A stretch of DNA of 49,617 bases from Streptomyces apocyni (GCF_009739465.1 NZ_WHOM01000037.1:1-49617); one strand, 5' to 3'; numbered from the stretch's first letter, positions 8,355-17,478 are shown. The notes: generated by a model from the sequence alone, not told the origin. Program-made: numbers and translations.

Positions 8355-9722
8355 ATGACCTCGGCCACTCCACCCGGGGGCGTCATACCACCGACGCCCC
8401 CGGCCCCACGCCCACGCCCACGCGCACGCGCACGACGTAGCGTGACACGTACCCGCAAAGTGGTGGCGGCGCTGTTCCTGCTGCCCGCGCTGGTCCTCCT
8501 GGGCGCGCTCGTGCTCTATCCCATTGGATACTCGCTGGTCCGCAGCCTCTTCGACCAGGCGGGCGACTCCTTCACCGGCCTGGACAGCTACCAGGAGGTG
8601 TTCACCGAGGACGCCACCAGGACCGCGCTCAAGAACACCGCGATCTGGGTGGTGGTGGCCCCGGCCGTCGCCACCACGCTCGGCCTGATCTTCGCCGTAC
8701 TCACCGAACGCGTGCGCTGGGGAACGGCCTTCAAGCTGGTCGTCTTCATGCCGATGGCGATCTCCATGCTCGCGTCGGGGATCATCTTCCGGCTGGTGTA
8801 CGAGCAGGACCCGGAGCGCGGGGTCGCCAACGCGGTGCTGGTGGGCGTCCATGACACCTTCGCCGAGTCGTCCGCGTTCCCCAAGGCTCATCCGGGGCGC
8901 GAGTCGCCGCTGGCCGAGGAGGGCGGCGGCTTCGTCACCCGTGATCCGGTACGGGTCGGCGAGCCCGTGGCGCTGCCGCTGGTCGGCGTCGCCCCGGACA
9001 AGATGCCGGGCAGCGCGCGCCCGGCGGCGGCCGCCGAGACCGACCCCGGCAAGGTCACCGGCACCACCTGGCAGGACTTCACCCGGGGCAAGGGCGTCGG
9101 GACGCTCGGCGGCATCGACGCCGAGGAGCTGGGCTATCCGGGCATGAGGGTCGAGGCGGTCAAGGACGGCACGGTGGTGGACTCCGCCCGCGCCGGGCCC
9201 GACGGCACCTTCACGCTCTCCGGCGCGGCCGACGGCGCCCTGCTCCGGCTTCCCGAGAGTAACTTCCGCGAGCCGTACCGAGGCGCCAGCTGGCTCGGTC
9301 CGACGCTGGTCACCCCGGCCGTCATCGGCAGCTATCTGTGGATCTGGTCGGGCTTCGCGATGGTCCTGATCGCCGCGGGACTGGCCAGTGTGCCGCGCGA
9401 ACTCCTGGAGGCGGCCCGGGTGGACGGCGCGAGTGAGTGGCAGGTGTTCAGCCGCATCACCGTGCCGGTGCTGACGCCGGTGCTCGCGGTCGTCCTCGTC
9501 ACGCTGATGATCAACGTAATGAAGATCTTCGACCTGGTCTTCATCATCGCCCCCGGCTCGTCGCGGGACGACGCCAACGTTCTGGCGCTCGAACTCTACG
9601 ACCAGGCCTTCTCCAAGGGCCGACCCGATATCGCGAGCGCCATCGCGATCCTTCTGCTGCTGCTGGTCATCCCGGTCATGATCTTCAACATGCGTCGGCT
9701 GCGGCGGGAGGCCAAGCGATGA
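8355..9722 (+). CDS. ABC transporter permease, MalF type, with large extracytoplasmic insertion
   Basis: Integral membrane subunit of the sugar importer, 455 aa. After a Pro/Arg-rich cytoplasmic N-terminus come three membrane segments (about 37-60, 94-117, 123-147). A soluble insertion of about 160 residues (about 152-312) follows, then further membrane segments and the cytoplasmic EAA loop (ELLEAARVDGASEWQVF, 349-365) that docks on the ATPase. Bacterial MalF-type permeases of about 300 aa have only a short loop at this place, so this loop holds some 120 extra residues. It contains a small beta-like stretch (KDGTVVDSARAGPDGTFTL). The start is 7 nt after the previous stop with no strong ribosome site, suggesting translational coupling. 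The next gene overlaps its stop by ATGA. Confidence 0.92.
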   Translation: MTSATPPGGVIPPTPPAPRPRPRARARRSVTRTRKVVAALFLLPALVLLGALVLYPIGYSLVRSLFDQAGDSFTGLDSYQEVFTEDATRTALKNTAIWVVVAPAVATTLGLIFAVLTERVRWGTAFKLVVFMPMAISMLASGIIFRLVYEQDPERGVANAVLVGVHDTFAESSAFPKAHPGRESPLAEEGGGFVTRDPVRVGEPVALPLVGVAPDKMPGSARPAAAAETDPGKVTGTTWQDFTRGKGVGTLGGIDAEELGYPGMRVEAVKDGTVVDSARAGPDGTFTLSGAADGALLRLPESNFREPYRGASWLGPTLVTPAVIGSYLWIWSGFAMVLIAAGLASVPRELLEAARVDGASEWQVFSRITVPVLTPVLAVVLVTLMINVMKIFDLVFIIAPGSSRDDANVLALELYDQAFSKGRPDIASAIAILLLLLVIPVMIFNMRRLRREAKR

Positions 9723-10627
9723 ACGCGACGAAGGCGATGACGCCAATGACGGCAACGAAGGCGGTGAAGACGGTGAAGCCGTCACTCGCCTCCCGTATCG
9801 CCGCGCGCGCCAGTGGCGGTGTGGTGCGCCTCGTACTGATCCTGGTGGGCCTGTTCTGGCTGCTGCCGACCGTCGGCCTGCTGCTGTCCTCGCTGCGCTC
9901 GCCGGAGGACATCGGCGCGAGCGGCTGGTGGAAGGTGTTCACCGAGCCCTCGCAACTCACCGTCGACAGCTACCAGAGCCTGCTGAAGAACGAGGCCATC
10001 ACCGACTCCCTGCTGAACACGATGCTGATCACCGTGCCCGCGACGGTGCTGGTGGTGGCGATCGGCGCACTCGCGGGCTACGCCTTCGCCTGGATGGAGT
10101 TCCCGGGCCGGGACTGGTGGTTCCTGGCCGTCGTCGGACTGCTCGTGGTGCCGGTACAGGTGGCGCTGGTGCCGATCGCCGGACTCTTCGGTGACCTCGG
10201 CATTTTCGGCTCGGTGCTGGGCGTGGTCCTCTTCCATGTGGCCTTCGGGCTGCCCTTCGCGATCTTCCTGTTGCGTAACTTCTTCGCGGAGATCCCGCGT
10301 GAGCTGCTGGAGGCCGCGCGGCTGGACGGCGCCGGTGAACTGCGGTTGTTCGCCCGGGTCGTGCTGCCGCTCGGCGGGCCCGCGATCGCCGCGCTCGGCA
10401 TCTTCCAGTTCCTGTGGGTGTGGAACGACATGTTGGTCGCGCTGGTCTTCGCCAAGCCGGAGAACCAGCCGATCACGGTCGCCCTGCAGACCCAGGTACG
10501 GCAGTTCGGCAACAACATCGACATCCTGGGGCCTGGCGCGTTCCTCTCGATGGTGGTCCCCCTGATCGTGTTCTTCGCCTTCCAGCGGCAGTTCGTCTCG
10601 GGGGTGATGGCGGGCGCGGTGAAGTAG
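9719..10627 (+). CDS. ABC transporter permease, MalG type
   Basis: Second permease subunit, 302 aa, partner of the MalF-type protein in a heterodimeric sugar channel. It starts at the ATG that overlaps the preceding stop (ATGA), the usual sign of coupled translation. About six hydrophobic segments are visible, and the EAA loop reads ELLEAARLDGAGELRLFARVVLP. No ATP-binding protein gene follows. Streptomyces often uses one shared ATPase (MsiK) for several such importers, so MsiK is the likely motor (established for the genus, inferred here). Confidence 0.93.
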   Translation: MNATKAMTPMTATKAVKTVKPSLASRIAARASGGVVRLVLILVGLFWLLPTVGLLLSSLRSPEDIGASGWWKVFTEPSQLTVDSYQSLLKNEAITDSLLNTMLITVPATVLVVAIGALAGYAFAWMEFPGRDWWFLAVVGLLVVPVQVALVPIAGLFGDLGIFGSVLGVVLFHVAFGLPFAIFLLRNFFAEIPRELLEAARLDGAGELRLFARVVLPLGGPAIAALGIFQFLWVWNDMLVALVFAKPENQPITVALQTQVRQFGNNIDILGPGAFLSMVVPLIVFFAFQRQFVSGVMAGAVK

Positions 10628-10673
10628 CGCGTAACCAACGCACCCCAAGGGCGGTTTGCACGGGGATCTGCCC

Positions 10674-12950
10674 GTGTCGACCCATGGATGCGCCTTGCCC
10701 CGGTTCAGTGTCATCGTCCCCGTGTACGAGGCGCAGGCGTACCTGCCCGAAGCCCTGGATTCGGTTCTCCAGCAGTCCTTCACGGACCTGGAGTTGATCG
10801 TGGTCGACGACCGCTCTCCGGACGCCTCCGGGGCGCTGGTCGATGAGTACGCGGCCGCCGACCCCCGGGTCAGGGCGGTGCACCTCAGCCAGCACACGGG
10901 TCCGGGCGGGGCCAGGAACGCCGGACTCGCCCAGGCCCGCGGCGACTACCTGCTCTTCCTGGACGCCCACGACACCCTCACACCGGGCGCCTTGTACGCC
11001 GTCGCCGACCGTCTCAAGGAGACCGGCTGCCCCGACGTCCTCGCCTACGACCACGCGCGGGCGTACTGGACGGGCGAGACCGTACGCGACGCGTTCGCGG
11101 GGCAGCTCGCCGAGGAAGGCCCCGCGCCCTTCGCGCTGGCCGACCGGCCCGGCCTGCTGAACGGCCCGCTGGTGGTCTGGAACAAGGCCTACCGCCGCGA
11201 GTTCGTCGAGCGCGAGGGGCTCACCTTCCCGCCCGGCTCCCATGGGGACGCGCCCTGGACCTTCCCGGCCCTGCTGACGGCCGAGACGATCGCCACCCTG
11301 GACCGGGTGTGTGTGCACCACCGGCAGCGGCGCCGGGGCAACGCCGTGCACCACGCGCACCACGCGCACCACGCTTTCGACGTGTTCGACCAGTACGAGC
11401 GGGTCTTCGCCTTCCTCGACGCCCACGCCCAAGCCCGGCTCGAAGCCCGCCCGGAGCTGGCGCGCTGGCGCCCCATCGCCTTCCGCCGGATGGTCGACGC
11501 CTACTTCTCGCTGGTCACCGCACGGGGGCAGCTGCCCCCCGGCACCCGCGCGGAGTTCTTCCGGCGGGCCCGCGCCCACTACCGCCGCTACCGCACGCCC
11601 GCCCCCCGGCTGTCCTGGCGTGAGAGGGTCCGCCACAGCCTCGTACGCCTGGGCGCCCACCGCACCCACTGGGCGCTGTCGACCGCGCGGCGGCTGCACC
11701 ACAGGGCGCGCGCCGCCGCCAGGGCCGCGCGCCGCGCGACCCGCGCCGCCCTGCTCCGACTCCACTACCGCATCCAGCTGCGACTCCCCGTACGCGCCCA
11801 CTACGCGGTGTTCGCCGCCTACGGGAGCCGCGGCCACAGCTGCAACCCGGGCGCCATCGAGGCGAAGGTCCGTGAGCTGGCCCCGCATGTCCGTACCGCC
11901 TGGATCGCCGACCCCGCGTACCAGCACACGATCCCCACGGCCACCCGGCGCGTCACCCCCAGCTCGGCCGCGTACTGGACGGCACTCGCCCGCGCCAAGT
12001 ACCTGGTCAGCAATGGGAACTTCGACCACAGGATGGTCAAGCGCCCCGGACAGCTGGTGATCCAGACGCAGCACGGCACTCCGCTGAAGCGCATGGGCCT
12101 CGATCTGCTCGGCCGCCCCGCCGCCGCCCGCGACACGGACTTCGACCGCCTCCTCGACGGCGTCGACACCTGGGATTTCGTCCTGTCGTCCAACCAGCAC
12201 TCCACGCTCACCTGGGAGCGGGTCTTCCCCTCCGGCTCGGGCTCCGGCTACACCACGCTGCCCTACGGCTACCCGCGCAACGACCGCTTCCAGAACGCCG
12301 ACGCCCAGGAGGTGGCCCGGCTGCGCGAGGTGCTCGGCATCCGGCCGGGCTCGATCGCCATCCTGTACGCCCCGACCCACCGCGACTACCACCGCGACCA
12401 GCACCGCCCCCTGGACCTGGCGCGGCTGCGTCGCCGCCTGGGGCCGCGCTTCACGGTCCTGGCCCGCGCCCACCACAGCTACGGTGCCCCGCTGGTGACC
12501 GAGGCGGCGGCGGGCCTGATCGACGTCTCGGATCACCTCAGCGTGGAGTCCCTCTGCCTGGCCAGCGACGCCCTGGTCACGGACTACTCCTCGCTGATGT
12601 TCGACTACGCCAACCTGGACCGTCCGATCGTCATCCACGCCGACGACTGGGAAGCGTACGAGGCCGCCCGCGGCACCTACTTCGACCTGCGGGGTTTCCC
12701 GCCCGGCGCGGTCGCCCGCAGCGAGGACGAGCTGATCGACATCTTCACGTCCGGGCACTGGCGCGGCTCGCGGTCGACGCAGCTGCGGACCGCGTTCAGG
12801 GAGCGGTTCTGCCCGTACGACGACGGCCGGGCCGCCGAGCGCGTCGTGCGCCATGTTTTCCTGGGTGAGCGGGCGGGCCTGCCACCCGTACGGCCGCTGG
12901 CCGACCGTCGTCCGGCGCCGTGCGCCACCCCGTTGGACGACTCCAGGTAG
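10674..12950 (+). CDS. GT2 glycosyltransferase / CDP-glycerol glycerophosphotransferase (TagF-like) fusion protein
   Basis: A 758-aa predicted wall-polymer enzyme. I chose the GTG at 10674 because GGGGA lies 7 nt upstream; a TTG at 10656 is in frame. The N-terminal third is a GT-A/GT2 fold (FSVIVPVYEAQAYLPEAL, VVDDRSPDAS), but the metal-binding DxD is changed to D97-A-H99-D. The middle is Arg/His-rich and includes HHAHHAHHA (residues 226-234). The C-terminal half has the TagB/TagF signatures QTQHGTPLKRMGL (His467), YAPTHRDY (His569) and VTDYSSLMFDYANLDRP. TagF-family enzymes transfer glycerol-phosphate units from CDP-glycerol to a growing polymer at the inner membrane face. In Streptomyces, TagF-like proteins have been linked to teichoic-acid-type or polydiglycosylphosphate wall polymers. 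A paralogue with the same architecture is encoded at 17479-19758. Confidence 0.9.
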   Translation: MSTHGCALPRFSVIVPVYEAQAYLPEALDSVLQQSFTDLELIVVDDRSPDASGALVDEYAAADPRVRAVHLSQHTGPGGARNAGLAQARGDYLLFLDAHDTLTPGALYAVADRLKETGCPDVLAYDHARAYWTGETVRDAFAGQLAEEGPAPFALADRPGLLNGPLVVWNKAYRREFVEREGLTFPPGSHGDAPWTFPALLTAETIATLDRVCVHHRQRRRGNAVHHAHHAHHAFDVFDQYERVFAFLDAHAQARLEARPELARWRPIAFRRMVDAYFSLVTARGQLPPGTRAEFFRRARAHYRRYRTPAPRLSWRERVRHSLVRLGAHRTHWALSTARRLHHRARAAARAARRATRAALLRLHYRIQLRLPVRAHYAVFAAYGSRGHSCNPGAIEAKVRELAPHVRTAWIADPAYQHTIPTATRRVTPSSAAYWTALARAKYLVSNGNFDHRMVKRPGQLVIQTQHGTPLKRMGLDLLGRPAAARDTDFDRLLDGVDTWDFVLSSNQHSTLTWERVFPSGSGSGYTTLPYGYPRNDRFQNADAQEVARLREVLGIRPGSIAILYAPTHRDYHRDQHRPLDLARLRRRLGPRFTVLARAHHSYGAPLVTEAAAGLIDVSDHLSVESLCLASDALVTDYSSLMFDYANLDRPIVIHADDWEAYEAARGTYFDLRGFPPGAVARSEDELIDIFTSGHWRGSRSTQLRTAFRERFCPYDDGRAAERVVRHVFLGERAGLPPVRPLADRRPAPCATPLDDSR
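11349..11375 (+). repeat. 9-bp tandem repeat CACCACGCG encoding HHAHHAHHA
   Basis: Three in-frame copies (the last ends GCT) inside the TagF-like gene, in the loop after the GT2 domain. The histidine cluster might bind metal or may simply be a slippage product. Change in copy number would keep the frame. Confidence 0.75.
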
Positions 12951-13015
12951 AGACTTCGGCCGAGTGGTTAGACGAGACAGGGACGTTGTCTCCGCCGCGC
13001 GAAAGGCCCGTGATC

Positions 13016-14593
13016 GTGCAGTACTCCACCGTCAGTCCCGAGCGTCCCGAGGGTCCTGAGCCACGCGGCGCCACGGCCGTGCTGGGCGGCCGCCGCTCGC
13101 TGCGGCCCAGCCCCTATCTGGTGTTCGGCACGCTCTTCTGGGTGGTGCTCACGGCTGCTGCCTGGCGGTTGCCGATCTGCTGCGACTTCGGGCAGCACGC
13201 CGCCGTCGTGGAGCGGCTCAAGGCGGACCTGCTGAACCCCGCCCACCCGATGGCCGACCTGCCGGGCGACGGCAGCGCCTACTACACGCCGTACACCGTC
13301 GTCCAGGCGCTGTTCGCCAAAGCCACCGGGCTCGCGGGCTGGCAGGTCGTCAAGCTGAGCGGCGCGGTGAATCTGCTGGTCCTGCTGACCGGCATCGGAC
13401 AGTTCGTCAAAACGCTCTCTACGCGCGCGTGGGCGCCGGTCTTCGCCCTGGTGTTCATGGTGGTCCTGTGGGGCACCCAGGACGCCTGGTGGAGCGGGTA
13501 CCTCGGGCTGATGTCGATGACGGGGCATCTGAACTATCCGAGCACCTTCGCGATCGGCGTCGCCTTCTGGATCTGGGCACTGACCGGCCGTCTCGCCCGG
13601 GACGGCGGTGGCCCGTGGGCGCATACGGGACTCGGCGCCCTGTGGGCCCTGGTGCTCCTCACGCACCCGATCACCGCCGTGGCCGCGATGATCGGCGTGG
13701 TGGCCCTCGTGCTCGGGCTGCAACGCGATCTCCGGCCGCTGTCGCCGGTTCGCCGGGCGCTCGTCCGCTGGGAGCTCGTCCGCTGGGCCCTGTCGGGCGC
13801 GATCGCGGTGCTCCTGGCCGCGTCCTGGCCGTACTTCAGTGTCTTCTCGCTCGTCGGTGACTCCAGCATCGACTCACTCCACCGCCAGCTCTACTTCGGT
13901 ATGGCCGAGCGCTACTGGCTGGCGCTGGTCGCGCTGCCCGCCCTGTGGATGCGGTTCAGGCGGTCGAGGCGTGACCCGCTGGTGCTGATGTTCGTCATGG
14001 AGTGCGTGGTCGTGGCGTACGGCTGGTTCAGCGGCCACTACACCTACGGGCGCATTCTGGGTCTCACGCTGGTGCCGGCGCAGTTCGCGCTGGCCATCGA
14101 GCTGGCGCGGCCGTGGCCCTGGCCGCGGGCCCACCGCGTGCTGGCGCCGATCGCCGCCGGGGCCGCGTGTCTGGGGTTCTTCAGCGCCCAGGCCGGGGCG
14201 GTGGTGCCACGCTCGCTCGACCCGGTCGGCTTTGAGCAGCCGCCGCGCTGGCATGAGTACGGCTGGGCGGCCCGGCACATCGGTCCCGGCGAGGTGGTCC
14301 TCACCGGCAACTACCGCCATCTGCGGTCGATCGCCGGGTACGGGCCCAACGTAGTCGCCCCCATCTGGCCCGACGCCTCGCTCGACGAGCGCGAGCGCCA
14401 GCGGCGCGCCCGCGACGTGGAGGCGTATCTGGCACCGACCTCCACGCGCGCGGAGCGGGACGCGATCGTCCGCCGCTATCACGTCCGGTGGCTGCTGCTC
14501 GACCGCTCCCAGCGGGTACCTGAAGAGGCCGTCGTGGTGGCTTGGGGGCCGCGCAGCGGAGATGTACTGGCACGGGTGGGAATGCCTGATTAG
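13016..14593 (+). CDS. Polytopic membrane protein, GT-C glycosyltransferase-like
   Basis: A 525-aa integral membrane protein. The GTG at 13016 is preceded by AAAGG at 9 nt; upstream in-frame starts back to 12920 lack a ribosome site and overlap the previous gene. About ten hydrophobic segments span residues 33-400. Right after the first comes CCDFGQHAAVVERL with Asp57 and His61, the place where GT-C enzymes (mannosyl- and arabinosyltransferases using polyprenyl-phosphate sugars) carry their catalytic Asp. The C-terminal about 130 residues are soluble (from about residue 405). Its place in a glycosyltransferase cluster supports addition of a sugar on the outer face of the membrane, but the family assignment is inference. 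A short inverted repeat (GAGACA/TGTCTC, 12974-12992) lies before the start. Confidence 0.65.
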   Translation: MQYSTVSPERPEGPEPRGATAVLGGRRSLRPSPYLVFGTLFWVVLTAAAWRLPICCDFGQHAAVVERLKADLLNPAHPMADLPGDGSAYYTPYTVVQALFAKATGLAGWQVVKLSGAVNLLVLLTGIGQFVKTLSTRAWAPVFALVFMVVLWGTQDAWWSGYLGLMSMTGHLNYPSTFAIGVAFWIWALTGRLARDGGGPWAHTGLGALWALVLLTHPITAVAAMIGVVALVLGLQRDLRPLSPVRRALVRWELVRWALSGAIAVLLAASWPYFSVFSLVGDSSIDSLHRQLYFGMAERYWLALVALPALWMRFRRSRRDPLVLMFVMECVVVAYGWFSGHYTYGRILGLTLVPAQFALAIELARPWPWPRAHRVLAPIAAGAACLGFFSAQAGAVVPRSLDPVGFEQPPRWHEYGWAARHIGPGEVVLTGNYRHLRSIAGYGPNVVAPIWPDASLDERERQRRARDVEAYLAPTSTRAERDAIVRRYHVRWLLLDRSQRVPEEAVVVAWGPRSGDVLARVGMPD

Positions 14594-14660
14594 GGTCGAT
14601 ATAAATCCTTATCGGCCAGCTTATTAGGATAGTACTGATTAGCAACTAACATGCCGATAC
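14594..14660 (+). promoter_or_regulatory. AT-rich candidate promoter region for the GT2 gene at 14661
   Basis: A conspicuously AT-rich spacer in a very GC-rich context. It contains a -10-like TAGGAT (14625-14630) but no clear -35, and no Shine-Dalgarno sequence before the ATG at 14661. The 9-mer GGATAGTAC (14627-14635) recurs upstream of the gtrA-like gene on the other strand (21998-22006). Confidence 0.35.
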
Positions 14661-16271
14661 ATGGAGAACACCCCTCAGCAGCAGCTTCGGGTCTGTGTCG
14701 TCCTGATCGGCTACAACGACGTGACCCGGGTGGCCGACGCGGTGCGCTCGGCCCTCGCCCAGGGCCCGGCCGTCAGCGAGGTCATCGCCGTCGACGACGG
14801 CTCGACCGACGGCAGCGTCGAGCTGCTGCGACGGCTGGCCGCCGATGACCAGCGCCTCAGAGTCGTGGCCCGCGCGGTGAACAGCGGCGGCTGTGGCACT
14901 CCCCGTAACGACGGCATCGACCGCTGCTCGGCGCCGTATCTGATGTTCCTGGACAGCGACGACGTCCTGCCTCCGGGCGCGGTCAGCGCGCTGCTCACCG
15001 CCGCCACCGAGCACCGCGCCGAGGTCGCCTCGGGGCTGTGCCTGCGCCGCGAACTGCCCTCGGGGCGCGATGTGCCCTGGCAGCCCGAGCTGTACGGCAC
15101 ACCCGCGATCGTCGAGCGGCCCTCCGAGCAGCTCCGGCTCGTGTACGACACCCTCTGCGTCAACAAGCTCTACCGGACGGATTTCCTGCGCCGCCACGCG
15201 ATCCGCTTCGCCGACGGCCCGGTCGTCTACGAGGACTTCGCCTTCACCACGCGCGTGCTGGCCGCCGCCCCGCGGATCGCGCTGATCGACCAGCCGGTCT
15301 ATGTCTGGCATGTTCGCCGCCGGGCCGCCCGGCTGTCCCTCTCGCTCGACCGGTCCGGCATCGACAACTGGCGCGCCCGGCTGGACGCGCACCGCCAGGC
15401 GGTGGAAATCCTGCACGCCGCAGGGGAGAAGGAGCTGATGGGTGCGGCATGCACCAAGTTCCTGGAACACTGCCTGCGGATGTACCTGCGCGAACTGGGC
15501 GCGCACGGCCCCGAGTACCAGCGCGCGTGGTGGGACCTCACGCGCGCGTACCTCCAGACCTTCGACACGGCCGACCTCGAACGGGCGACCGACCCGGCCC
15601 GGATCGTCGGCCAGGTACTGCTCGCCTCACCCGAGCCGGTCGACCTGTACCGGCTGCGGCAGCTGGCGGCCCGCCCGGCCCGGCTGCCGCCTCCTCATGC
15701 GCGGGCCGCCGACTCCACCCCGGTCTGGTCCGAAGCACTCCCCGAAGTCACCCTCGAACACCTTTTGGTGCGCCCCATGCGACTCCTGCCCCTCGCGGTC
15801 GACGCGGAATTGCGGCCACGCGCGCGTACGTCCGTACTGACCCTGACGTTGCACGAGCTGTACGGGCGGGTGGCGGCCGCGGCGCCCACCACGGTCGACG
15901 TCGAACTCCAGGCCCGCGACGGCGGGCACCCAGGGCTGCGACGCACGGCGGCGTGGTCCGCTGGGACGGACCCGGACCCCGTCTGGACCGCCGAGGTGCT
16001 GCTCGATCTGGGCGCGCTCCCCTCTGGCGTCTGGGACCTGCGTCTTCGGGTGCGGTTCGCGGACGGTACGGTGCGCGAGACGACGGCGCGCGCGGTACCG
16101 GGACCCGGCCTGCTGCGCCGCCGGGTCCTGCCGGACCGGCGCCACGGCACCGTGCTCGTACAGCCGTACGCGACCCATTCCGGCAGCCTCTCGGTACGGG
16201 TGGCGGCCGGAATGCGGGGGGTCGTGGGAGTGCTGCGGAGCAGGTCGAGGAGACTGCTGGGCAACGGGTGA
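14661..16271 (+). CDS. GT2 family glycosyltransferase with beta-rich C-terminal region
   Basis: A 536-aa inverting GT-A glycosyltransferase, probably cytoplasmic and acting on a surface polymer. The N-terminal 230 residues hold the nucleotide-sugar fold: CVVLIGYNDVTRVADAVRSAL, VDDGSTDGS, NSGGCGTPRN and an intact metal-binding FLDSDD (Asp98, Asp100, Asp101). The acceptor-side segment reads LCVNKLYRTDFLRRHAIRF, then YEDFAFTTR. The last about 200 residues are soluble and look beta-rich. Size and layout recall teichoic-acid glycosyltransferases of the TarS type, which have C-terminal beta-sandwich domains; that comparison is inference. It is related to the protein encoded at 19755. The start is the first ATG after an AT-rich spacer, without a clear ribosome-binding site. 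Confidence 0.85.
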   Translation: MENTPQQQLRVCVVLIGYNDVTRVADAVRSALAQGPAVSEVIAVDDGSTDGSVELLRRLAADDQRLRVVARAVNSGGCGTPRNDGIDRCSAPYLMFLDSDDVLPPGAVSALLTAATEHRAEVASGLCLRRELPSGRDVPWQPELYGTPAIVERPSEQLRLVYDTLCVNKLYRTDFLRRHAIRFADGPVVYEDFAFTTRVLAAAPRIALIDQPVYVWHVRRRAARLSLSLDRSGIDNWRARLDAHRQAVEILHAAGEKELMGAACTKFLEHCLRMYLRELGAHGPEYQRAWWDLTRAYLQTFDTADLERATDPARIVGQVLLASPEPVDLYRLRQLAARPARLPPPHARAADSTPVWSEALPEVTLEHLLVRPMRLLPLAVDAELRPRARTSVLTLTLHELYGRVAAAAPTTVDVELQARDGGHPGLRRTAAWSAGTDPDPVWTAEVLLDLGALPSGVWDLRLRVRFADGTVRETTARAVPGPGLLRRRVLPDRRHGTVLVQPYATHSGSLSVRVAAGMRGVVGVLRSRSRRLLGNG

Positions 16272-16383
16272 CCCGGCCCGTACCCGGAGCCCGTACAGAC
16301 CTCACATCGGAACCCGTCAGCGGCGCCGCGCGTTGACCGGCGGGAGAGCACACCAGACCCAGACACGACGAAACAGGGTGACC

Positions 16384-17370
16384 ATGACCTGGCTGATCAC
16401 CGGCGGTGCCGGCTACATCGGGGCGCACGTCGTCCGCGCCATGACCGAGGCCGGCGAGCATGTGGTCGTCTACGACGACGTCTCCAGCGGCGTCGCCGAG
16501 CGCATCCCCGCCGACGTGCCGCTGGTCAAGGGCTCGGTACTGGACCGGGAGCGGCTGGACCGCGTCATCGCGGAGCACCAGGTCACCGGAGTCGTCCACC
16601 TCGCGGCGAAGAAGCAGGTCGGCGAGTCCGTCGAACTGCCGCTGCGCTACTACCACGAGAACATCGAGGGCCTGCGGACCCTGCTCGCCGCGGTCGTCGC
16701 CGGTGGTGTGCCGTCGTTCGTCTTCTCCTCGTCCGCCGCCGTCTACGGGATGCCGGACACGGCGTCGGGTCTGGTCACCGAGGAGACCCCGTGCGCGCCG
16801 ATGAGCCCGTACGGCGAGACCAAGCTGGCGGGCGAGTGGCTGGTCCGCGCGGTCGGCCGGGCCCACGGCATCGCCACCGCCTCGCTGCGGTACTTCAACG
16901 TCGCGGGCGCCGCGTCCCCCGAACTGGCCGACACCGGCGTCTTCAACATCGTGCCGATGGTCTTCGAGAAGCTCACCGAGCGCAACGCCCCCCAGATCTT
17001 CGGCGACGACTACCCGACCCCGGACGGCACCTGCGTCCGCGACTACATCCATGTGAGTGACCTCGCCGACGCCCATGTGGCCGCGGCCCGCAAGCTGGCC
17101 GCGACACCGGGCCACGACCTGACGGTCAACATCGGCCGCGGTGAGGGCGTATCGGTCCGCGAACTGATCGACCTGATCAGCGAGGTCACCGGCCACCACA
17201 TCACGCCGAAGGTCACTGAACGCCGCCCTGGCGACCCCGCACGGGTGGTCGCCGCCGCGAACCTTGTCGCGGCGGAGCTCGACTGGAAGGCGAAGCACGA
17301 CATGCGCGACATGATCACCTCGGCGTGGGCGGGCTGGGTCCGCCTGCACCCCGAGGCCGCCCGCGACTGA
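16384..17370 (+). CDS. galE: UDP-glucose 4-epimerase
   Basis: Interconverts UDP-glucose and UDP-galactose (or the N-acetyl forms) with bound NAD. The 328-aa protein is of normal family length. The NAD-binding Rossmann motif GGAGYIG is at residues 7-13, and the short-chain dehydrogenase catalytic elements are Ser116/Ser117 in FSSSAAVYG and Tyr143-x3-Lys147 in SPYGETK. The ATG at 16384 follows AGGGTGACC; the frame is open further upstream but without a ribosome site. It sits between two glycosyltransferase genes, so it probably supplies UDP-galactose or UDP-GalNAc for the wall polymer rather than for galactose catabolism (no galT or galK here). Epimerase identity is secure; the exact nucleotide sugar is not. 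Confidence 0.94.
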   Translation: MTWLITGGAGYIGAHVVRAMTEAGEHVVVYDDVSSGVAERIPADVPLVKGSVLDRERLDRVIAEHQVTGVVHLAAKKQVGESVELPLRYYHENIEGLRTLLAAVVAGGVPSFVFSSSAAVYGMPDTASGLVTEETPCAPMSPYGETKLAGEWLVRAVGRAHGIATASLRYFNVAGAASPELADTGVFNIVPMVFEKLTERNAPQIFGDDYPTPDGTCVRDYIHVSDLADAHVAAARKLAATPGHDLTVNIGRGEGVSVRELIDLISEVTGHHITPKVTERRPGDPARVVAAANLVAAELDWKAKHDMRDMITSAWAGWVRLHPEAARD

Positions 17371-17478
17371 CATCGCCAAATACAGACATTATCCACCTAA
17401 CTCCCCAAAGGGTCCTTATAGACTGAAGTGCCGGATACGCGGATACGCGGAGACAGCGACGAAGGAGCGGCCCGCCTC
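17371..17478 (+). promoter_or_regulatory. Candidate promoter and leader for the second TagF-like gene
   Basis: A short AT-rich spacer after galE with a -10-like TATAGA (17417-17422), followed by a tandem GGATACGC duplication (17433-17448). GAAGGAG at 17461-17467 sits 11 nt before the chosen ATG. No good -35 was found. Confidence 0.35.

Noticed and set aside
11349..11375. HHAHHAHHA as a true metal-binding motif
   Set aside because: Absent at the equivalent place in the paralogue at 17479 and encoded by exact 9-bp repeats, so slippage is the simpler explanation.
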